Source: Lachnospiraceae bacterium G41 (GTDB lineage Bacteria; Bacillota; Clostridia; Lachnospirales; Lachnospiraceae). Taken from it: a DNA stretch of 64,000 bases. Made by a program: the position numbers and the translations under genes. Within the stretch, counting starts at the first letter, position 1. The number at the start of each line of letters is the position of its first letter. This document shows positions 59,332 to 64,000 of the stretch, one piece after another. A model generated the notes under the pieces. It was not told the origin of the DNA and did not search any database. It saw only the letters and a program-made list of their open reading frames with translations. The stretch lies in contig FNEU01000006.1 in NCBI GenBank assembly GCA_900100245.1, positions 62,001 through 126,000 on the forward strand. The letters are read 5' to 3'.

Positions 59332-60276
59332 ATGCAAATGATTACTCAACAGTCCATACAACCTATATGTCGCAAATTCATCCCCTTCGATGTCAGACTG
59401 ATAAGTTCCAACTCGAAAGGGCTTATTAACGATACGTTTCTTGTGAGCGCAGAGGGCAAAATGTATGTCGTTCAGCGCTTAAACCGAAATATGAATTCGG
59501 ACTTTCTTGAGTTTAATTACGGACTTTATTCGAGGGCCTGCGAGGAAAACAACTGGCTTTATCCGAAGTGGATAAAAGACGCAGAAGGCGAATATTTTTA
59601 TACCGATGACGATAACGACAAATGGAGAATGTATCCGTTCATAAAATGCGATATTCTGGGAAAGCCGCTTTCAAAGGAACGACTTTTTGAACTCGGCAGA
59701 GGGCTCGCGAGAATGCATAAAATTTTTGCGGAAATGGATGATAAACCAAGAGCTGTTTATCCGCATCTTCATGACCTCAAACATTATTACGATGAATACA
59801 TTCGCGTACAGGGAGAAACGAAAGAAGAGCGCGACGAAGAATTGGAGAAAAAAATTGACGACAAAATCGATGCAATGCTTAATGTAAAGCTCGACACTTC
59901 ATCAGTCATTCACGCAGACACCAAACTTTCAAACATTCTTTTTGACAACGGAAAAGTGGTCGGCTCAATTGATATGGATACAATAATGTCCGGCTCCGTG
60001 CTCGAAGATATTGCCGACAGCATTCGTTCTTCGTGTGTGAGCGGCGACAGATTTGACAGGGAATCCGCAGAAGAAATCATAAAAGGATATATAGGTTTTT
60101 CCTCTCAAAAAGAAATAATACAAAACAGCCTGCCGCAAGTATTCGATAAAATATGTTTTGAACTCGCACTCAGATACTATACAGATTCACTGTCCGAAGA
60201 GAAGTATTTTAAGGAAACTTACCCCGGCTATTGCAGGGAAAGAGCTATGAGTTTGTTAAATACATTATGGGGATAA
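59332..60276 (+). CDS. APH-family sugar kinase (N-acetylhexosamine 1-kinase-like)
   Basis: A 314-residue phosphotransferase. The catalytic loop is VIHADTKLSNILFD (Asp general base, Asn metal ligand), then SIDMDTIMSGSVLEDIADSIR. This TKxxNxLFD...IDxDTxMxG...D(F)(G)DxIR pattern is that of NahK-type hexosamine kinases rather than antibiotic kinases. Substrate GlcNAc/GalNAc or related is possible. The terminator overlaps its stop codon. Confidence 0.82.
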   Translation: MQMITQQSIQPICRKFIPFDVRLISSNSKGLINDTFLVSAEGKMYVVQRLNRNMNSDFLEFNYGLYSRACEENNWLYPKWIKDAEGEYFYTDDDNDKWRMYPFIKCDILGKPLSKERLFELGRGLARMHKIFAEMDDKPRAVYPHLHDLKHYYDEYIRVQGETKEERDEELEKKIDDKIDAMLNVKLDTSSVIHADTKLSNILFDNGKVVGSIDMDTIMSGSVLEDIADSIRSSCVSGDRFDRESAEEIIKGYIGFSSQKEIIQNSLPQVFDKICFELALRYYTDSLSEEKYFKETYPGYCRERAMSLLNTLWG

Positions 60277-60304
60277 GATGTAATACTTATCCCTATTTTT
60301 TTTA
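60270..60304 (+). terminator. Rho-independent terminator after the hexosamine-kinase-like gene
   Basis: GGGATAAG (60270-60277, including the stop codon) pairs with CTTATCCC (60286-60293), followed by TATTTTTTTT. A second overlapping hairpin (CCTATTTT 60292-60299, AAAATAGG 60309-60316) could compete with it and runs into a TATAAT (60317-60322) that may be a -10 for the next gene. Confidence 0.8.
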
Positions 60305-60361
60305 TCCTAAAATAGGTATAATAAAAAAGATGATTTTTATGGGGACTTAAAAGAGAAAAAA

Positions 60362-60390
60362 TGACACTAAACCCCCGTCCCCCGGTATCA
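60362..60390 (-). repeat. G-rich palindromic repeat, copy 4 (inverted)
   Basis: TGACACT at 60362-60368, C-rich core CCCCCGTCCCCC, degenerate right arm GGTATCA ending at 60390. Same element as copies 1 and 3 but in the opposite orientation, between the kinase terminator and the PlsC-like gene. Confidence 0.8.
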
Positions 60391-60410
60391 AAAGCGAGGT
60401 CTAAACAACA

Positions 60411-61679
60411 ATGAGAGACGAAGATTTTATCAGATTTGACATGCAAAAACCACCCGTTCGAACGAAGTGGTATTTACGGCCGTTGACATATATCTTAAGT
60501 GCGCCCGATGTTGCGAAACACAAATGCAAAATTACGAAGATAAACACGGAAGACTTGAAACCGCCTTTCGTTCTTCTTTGCAACCACAATGCTTTTATGG
60601 ATTTTAAGGTTGCGACGAAAGCGATTTACCCGTGGAGAGCCAATTATGTCGTTGCGATTGACGGCTTTATCGGAAGAGAAAAACTGCTTCGTGATGTTGG
60701 CTGCATTTGTAAAAGAAAATTTACGAACGATATTACGCTTGTAAAGCAGCTCTCACAGACCATAAAAAACGGAGACGTTGCGGTAATCTATCCCGAGGCG
60801 AGATATTCACTTTGCGGTACGACGGCAGTACTTCCCGAGTCGCTTGGAAAACTTTGCAAGCTTCTTAAAGTTCCCGTTGTAACTTTGATATGTCACGGAC
60901 ATCATGTCAATTCGCCTTTCTGGAATCTGCACGATCGTGGCGTAAAGCCGACCGAGGCAGAGTTTACGCAGATTTTCACCGCCGAAGAATTGAAAAACGC
61001 TTCCGTGGAAGAAATCAATGAAAAGATAAAAGAAGCTTTTAAGTATGATGATTTCGCATGGCAGAAAGAACGTGGAATAAAGATTACTTACAAAGGTCAT
61101 GCGGAAGGACTTCACAAGGTACTGTATCAGTGTGCTTCATGTGGGGCTGAATACAAAATGAGTTCCGAGGGCAGAATACTTAAGTGCAATGCCTGTGGAA
61201 AAGAGTGGAAGTTGACTGATTTAAGCGAACTGGAAGCCGTATCGGGCGAGACGGAGTTTTCGCATGTTCCCGACTGGTATGAATGGGAAAGAAGCAATGT
61301 CAGAAAAGAAGTTGAAGCGGGAACTTATTCCACGGGCGAACTGCCTGTAAGAGTCGATTCGCTTCCGAACGCACGAAAATACATTCCCATCGGCAAAGGA
61401 ACGATGGTACACGATATGAACGGCTTCAGGGTAAAAGTAACGGATAAGGACGGAGATGTTCACGAGATGGTTAAGAATGTACCGTCACTTTATTCCTGTC
61501 ACATAGAATATGAGTATCTCGGCAAGTTCGGCGACTGCGTGGATTTAAACACACTCAAGGACACCTGGTATACTTATCCCGATCCCGACAAATGCGAGTT
61601 TTCCGTTACCAAAATGGCCCTCGCCACCGAAGAACTCTATAATGCATACTGGAAGAACCATTCGGGGACGGTTCTATAA
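60411..61679 (+). CDS. PlsC-family acyltransferase with zinc ribbon
   Basis: A 422-residue protein. The 1-acyl-glycerol-phosphate-acyltransferase motif NHNAFMD (His-x4-Asp, ~residues 60-66) and YPEARYS (motif III) are present. After the acyltransferase core (~residues 1-235) a zinc ribbon follows (CASCGAEYK...LKCNACGKEW, ~238-262), then a C-terminal domain of about 150 residues. The last few residues (HSGTVL) are encoded by a G-rich repeat relic. It lacks clear spans. GAGGT before the ATG. Confidence 0.8.
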   Translation: MRDEDFIRFDMQKPPVRTKWYLRPLTYILSAPDVAKHKCKITKINTEDLKPPFVLLCNHNAFMDFKVATKAIYPWRANYVVAIDGFIGREKLLRDVGCICKRKFTNDITLVKQLSQTIKNGDVAVIYPEARYSLCGTTAVLPESLGKLCKLLKVPVVTLICHGHHVNSPFWNLHDRGVKPTEAEFTQIFTAEELKNASVEEINEKIKEAFKYDDFAWQKERGIKITYKGHAEGLHKVLYQCASCGAEYKMSSEGRILKCNACGKEWKLTDLSELEAVSGETEFSHVPDWYEWERSNVRKEVEAGTYSTGELPVRVDSLPNARKYIPIGKGTMVHDMNGFRVKVTDKDGDVHEMVKNVPSLYSCHIEYEYLGKFGDCVDLNTLKDTWYTYPDPDKCEFSVTKMALATEELYNAYWKNHSGTVL

Positions 61680-61713
61680 TGGCTTTTTTGACCACTCGGT
61701 GACAGTTCTTTAA
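61661..61713 (+). repeat. Degenerate G-rich repeat, overlapping the PlsC-like stop codon
   Basis: Two similar 13-mers, CGGGGACGGTTCT (61663-61675) and CGGTGACAGTTCT (61697-61709), lie 34 nt apart. They resemble the GGGGACGG core of the other copies. The first one encodes the last residues and precedes TAA of the PlsC-like gene. Confidence 0.6.
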
Positions 61714-61731
61714 TAAAAGATTGGAGAATAT

Positions 61732-62559
61732 ATGCAGTTTGGAATGCCTACATTAATAGAAAATCATACGCTTGAAGACAATGTAAACCTCTGCGAAAGT
61801 CTGGGGTTAAAATTCATTGAGCTAAACATGAATTTTCCCGAATATCAGGTTGAGAAACTTGAAGATACTGATTATCTGAAGAGTCTTGCAGATAAAGCAG
61901 GAATATATTATACAATCCATTTGGACGAAAATTTAAATATCGCAGACTTTAATCAATTAGTTACAGATGCGTATCTTGAGACCGTAAGAAGAACGATTGA
62001 AGTTGCGAAAAAGCTTTTGATTCTTCGCGACAAATACGGAGATGCCTCGCAGCCACTGACCATTAATATGCATATGCATCACGGAATTTACATTACTCTT
62101 CCGGATAAAAAAGTGCAGATGTACGAGAGAGATTTCGACACCTATATGAAGTCGTTTGAAACCTTCAGAAAAAGCTGCGAAGAATGGATTGGTGAGAGCG
62201 ATATAAAAATCTGTATCGAGAATACCGACGGCTTTAAGGAGTACGAGAAAAAGGCAATTGAGTATCTTTTAGGAAGTCCAAAATTCGGACTGACATGGGA
62301 TATCGGACATTCAAAAGCCGTAAAGGAAATTGACGTGCCATTCATCCTTCAGAACAAAGACAGGCTGGTTCATTTTCACATTCACGACGGCAAAGAAGAA
62401 CCGCCGAAAAATCACCTGGCTCTCGGTGACGGAGAGATAAATCTTGCAGAAAGACTTAACCTCGCAAGTGAAAGAAACGCAAGATGCGTGCTTGAAACCA
62501 AGACCATTGAGGCGCTTATGAATTCAGTTAAATGGCTGAAAAACGCCGGAATAAAATGA
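61732..62559 (+). CDS. Sugar phosphate isomerase/epimerase-like TIM barrel (xylose isomerase-like)
   Basis: A 275-residue AP-endonuclease-2/xylose-isomerase-like barrel. Metal-ligand positions are visible as Glu in IKICIENTDG, Asp/His in LTWDIGHS, His in VHFHIHDGKEEPPKNH and Glu in CVLETKTIEA. Isomerases, epimerases and endonuclease IV all share this pattern; the short length favours a sugar or inositol enzyme. TTGGAG before the ATG. Its stop codon is the first bases of repeat copy 5. Confidence 0.8.
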   Translation: MQFGMPTLIENHTLEDNVNLCESLGLKFIELNMNFPEYQVEKLEDTDYLKSLADKAGIYYTIHLDENLNIADFNQLVTDAYLETVRRTIEVAKKLLILRDKYGDASQPLTINMHMHHGIYITLPDKKVQMYERDFDTYMKSFETFRKSCEEWIGESDIKICIENTDGFKEYEKKAIEYLLGSPKFGLTWDIGHSKAVKEIDVPFILQNKDRLVHFHIHDGKEEPPKNHLALGDGEINLAERLNLASERNARCVLETKTIEALMNSVKWLKNAGIK

Positions 62560-62585
62560 CACTAAACCCCCGTCCCCCAGTGTCA
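62557..62585 (-). repeat. G-rich palindromic repeat, copy 5 (inverted)
   Basis: Perfect outer arms TGACACT (62557-62563) and AGTGTCA (62579-62585) around CCCCCGTCCCCC. The first bases are the TGA stop codon of the isomerase-like gene. It leaves 22 nt to the next ATG. Confidence 0.88.
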
Positions 62586-62607
62586 AAATGCAGGAGAATG
62601 AAACTTA

Positions 62608-63117
62608 ATGAAACTCAGACCATTTGAAATCGATAATGATTTTAACATCATAAAAGACTGGATAACCGACGAGAGAACGCATGCCTTTTGGTGTGCAAAC
62701 CATACGAATTTTCCGCTTGAGAGGGAGGATTTTTCACTCCTACTAAAAGAAATAAAAGAGATGTTTGGCGATGCGCCTTATGTTGCAACTTCCGATGAAG
62801 GCGAAGTCGAAGGATTTTTCTGCTTTGGATTTAACCAAGAGGCGAAAGAAGCCATGCTTAAATTCGTTATGCTGGACGGCTCAAAACGAGGAAAAGGCCT
62901 TGGCAAAGAAATGATTAAACTCGCCGTAAATTATATCTTTGAAAAAACCGGGGCAGAAGCGGTTCAGTTAAATGTTTTCCCCGAAAATGAAAGAGCTAAA
63001 AAGTGCTATGAGGGAGTAGGCTTTGTTGAAAGAAAACTCACACCCGGAGCGTTTAAGTTTAAGGACGAAGCCTGGGGCAGATGCAATATGATTCTTCGCA
63101 AGGAAGATTTTAAATAA
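62608..63117 (+). CDS. GNAT acetyltransferase
   Basis: A 169-residue GNAT: LDGSKRGKGLGKEMIKLAV is motif A, and NERAKKCYEGVGFVE the end. The N-terminal WITDERTHAFWCANHTNFPL is common in a Firmicute subgroup. GGAG lies 11 nt before the ATG. The TrmH gene follows after 2 nt. Substrate unknown. Confidence 0.87.
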   Translation: MKLRPFEIDNDFNIIKDWITDERTHAFWCANHTNFPLEREDFSLLLKEIKEMFGDAPYVATSDEGEVEGFFCFGFNQEAKEAMLKFVMLDGSKRGKGLGKEMIKLAVNYIFEKTGAEAVQLNVFPENERAKKCYEGVGFVERKLTPGAFKFKDEAWGRCNMILRKEDFK

Positions 63118-63119
63118 TT

Positions 63120-63941
63120 ATGATTAAAAAAGATTTTATCAAAATTGAAAATCTGGATTTGCCCGAGCTTGAAATCTACAGACAAACCAACGAAGTAAAA
63201 CTTCTTCGTATAAACGAACCTGCGCCCGGAATATTTATCTGCGAGAGCGCAAAGGTTATTAAAAGAGCGCTGGATGCAGGGTATGAACCCATATCTCTTT
63301 TAGCATCGGAATCAATCGACGAAGAAAGCAAAGAACTCGTTGAAAACATCAATGATGTTCCAATTTACATGGGCGAAGACAGCGTATTAAGAGAACTGGC
63401 AGGATACGCATTAACGGGCGGAATACTTTGTGCGATGAAGAGAAAACCGCTTATATCCGTTGAAGAAATCATTAGAGATAAAAGACTTATCGCAGTGCTT
63501 GAAAACGTTCAAAACCCTACCAATATAGGCGCGATTTTCCGCTCTGCGGCGGCAATGGGAGTGGAGGCTGTAATTGTTACGTCAGACTCATCAGATCCCT
63601 TATACAGAAGGGCAGAGCGCGTCAGCATGGGTACGGTATTTCAGATACCCTGGACGAAAGCGGATAAGGATTCAGATTATCTTAAGACTTTATCCGACAA
63701 CGGATTTGCAACTGTTGCAATGGCATTATCAAACGACTCTGTGAACATTTCTGACAAGCGCATAAAAGAAGAAAAGAAACTCGCCGTAATACTCGGCAGC
63801 GAGGGATACGGCTTAAAAGAAGAAACAATAAAAAGAAGTGATTATGTGGCAAAGATTCCGATGAATCCTGTGGTCGATTCATTGAATGTCGCTGCCGCAA
63901 GCGCGGTTATGTTTTGGGAGCTTTCGCGAGAGAATTTTTAG
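63120..63941 (+). CDS. TrmH/SpoU-family RNA 2'-O-methyltransferase
   Basis: A 273-residue SPOUT methyltransferase. The N-terminal substrate-binding part (~1-110) resembles the RNA 2'-O-methyltransferase substrate-binding fold. The knotted catalytic domain has NVQNPTNIGAIFRSAAAMG (motif 1), LGSEGYGLKEE (motif 2) and IPMNPVVDSLNVAAASAV (motif 3). It methylates a ribose in rRNA or tRNA; the site cannot be named. Confidence 0.9.
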   Translation: MIKKDFIKIENLDLPELEIYRQTNEVKLLRINEPAPGIFICESAKVIKRALDAGYEPISLLASESIDEESKELVENINDVPIYMGEDSVLRELAGYALTGGILCAMKRKPLISVEEIIRDKRLIAVLENVQNPTNIGAIFRSAAAMGVEAVIVTSDSSDPLYRRAERVSMGTVFQIPWTKADKDSDYLKTLSDNGFATVAMALSNDSVNISDKRIKEEKKLAVILGSEGYGLKEETIKRSDYVAKIPMNPVVDSLNVAAASAVMFWELSRENF

Positions 63942-63949
63942 GAGGGGTT

Positions 63950-64000
63950 ATGAAAAAAAGCATTCTTGGAATTATAATATCTTTATTGGCAGTTTTTCTT
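63950..64000 (+). CDS. Start of an exported or membrane protein gene (partial)
   Basis: Seventeen codons from an ATG with GGAGGGG upstream: MKKSILGIIISLLAVFL, a signal-peptide-like or membrane-span start. The rest is beyond the window, so no function is given. Confidence 0.65.
   Translation, partial: MKKSILGIIISLLAVFL

Noticed and set aside
30781-63117. Integron or cassette array explanation for the GNAT-rich region
   Set aside because: No integrase and no attC-like sites with conserved core were seen between genes; the G-rich palindromes are not at every junction.

Overview
The window reads as a chromosomal segment of an anaerobic, low-to-moderate-GC Firmicute, most likely a member of the Lachnospiraceae (Clostridia). 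The support is the gene content: an Lpl/Ytc-type sugar importer encoded without its own ATPase, YesL (DUF624), MutS2, YhaM, an RlmCD-like methyltransferase, a BadF/HgdC-type activase, an Rpn-family nuclease, and strong AGGAGG-type ribosome binding sites throughout. I recognised no rRNA, tRNA, CRISPR array, phage module or intact insertion sequence.

Layout. (1) 1-0.4 kb: the 3' end of a pseudaminic-acid cytidylyltransferase gene. (2) 0.6-6.3 kb: a sugar ABC importer (lipoprotein binding protein and two permeases), followed under its own promoter by a YesL-type membrane protein with an unusual extra C-terminal domain. (3) 6.4-11.6 kb, minus strand: a two-component pair and an AMP-forming ligase under one promoter, preceded by a formyltransferase-like gene and pseudaminic acid synthase. 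(4) 11.8-16.9 kb: a patatin-like hydrolase and a giant 2-hydroxyacyl-CoA dehydratase activase that is split into two ORFs by one in-frame stop. (5) 17.1-18.0 kb: an Rpn-family nuclease behind a leader that can fold into mutually exclusive hairpins. (6) 18.5-30.7 kb: a run of same-strand genes of core character: a CopA-like ATPase that lacks its nucleotide-binding domain, a BaiN-like flavoprotein, a lipoprotein, an MTA/SAH deaminase, MutS2, an orphan response regulator, YhaM and an RNA uridine methyltransferase.

(7) 30.8-63.1 kb is different. It is an accessory archipelago of small single-domain enzymes: thirteen GNAT acetyltransferases, two APH-type kinases, an AadE-like nucleotidyltransferase, SAM methyltransferases, a DinB-DUF3795 fusion, YjbR proteins (one fused to an MGMT domain), RidA, an SPL-like radical SAM protein, a P-loop kinase overlapping an MFS transporter, and two different DNA glycosylases. 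Three GNAT families occur twice as recent paralogues. The same stretch carries copies of a G-rich palindromic repeat (TGACACT...GGGGGACGGGG...AGTGTCA), absent from the first 42 kb; some copies overlap stop codons and two have been absorbed into the 3' ends of coding sequences.

(8) Inside that region, on the minus strand at 38.4-42.2 kb, lies a compact polysaccharide operon: an acyltransferase, two very small single-span membrane proteins (45 and 59 residues, chained by ATGA overlaps), a processive GT2 synthase, and UDP-GlcNAc 2-epimerase. It looks like a minimal machine for an O-acylated amino-sugar polymer and is the best candidate here for something undescribed. Other items worth attention are the N-domain-less CopA, the switch-like leader before the Rpn gene, and a shared palindromic -10 element in front of the two DNA glycosylase genes. 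The window closes with a TrmH-type RNA methyltransferase and the first codons of a secreted or membrane protein.
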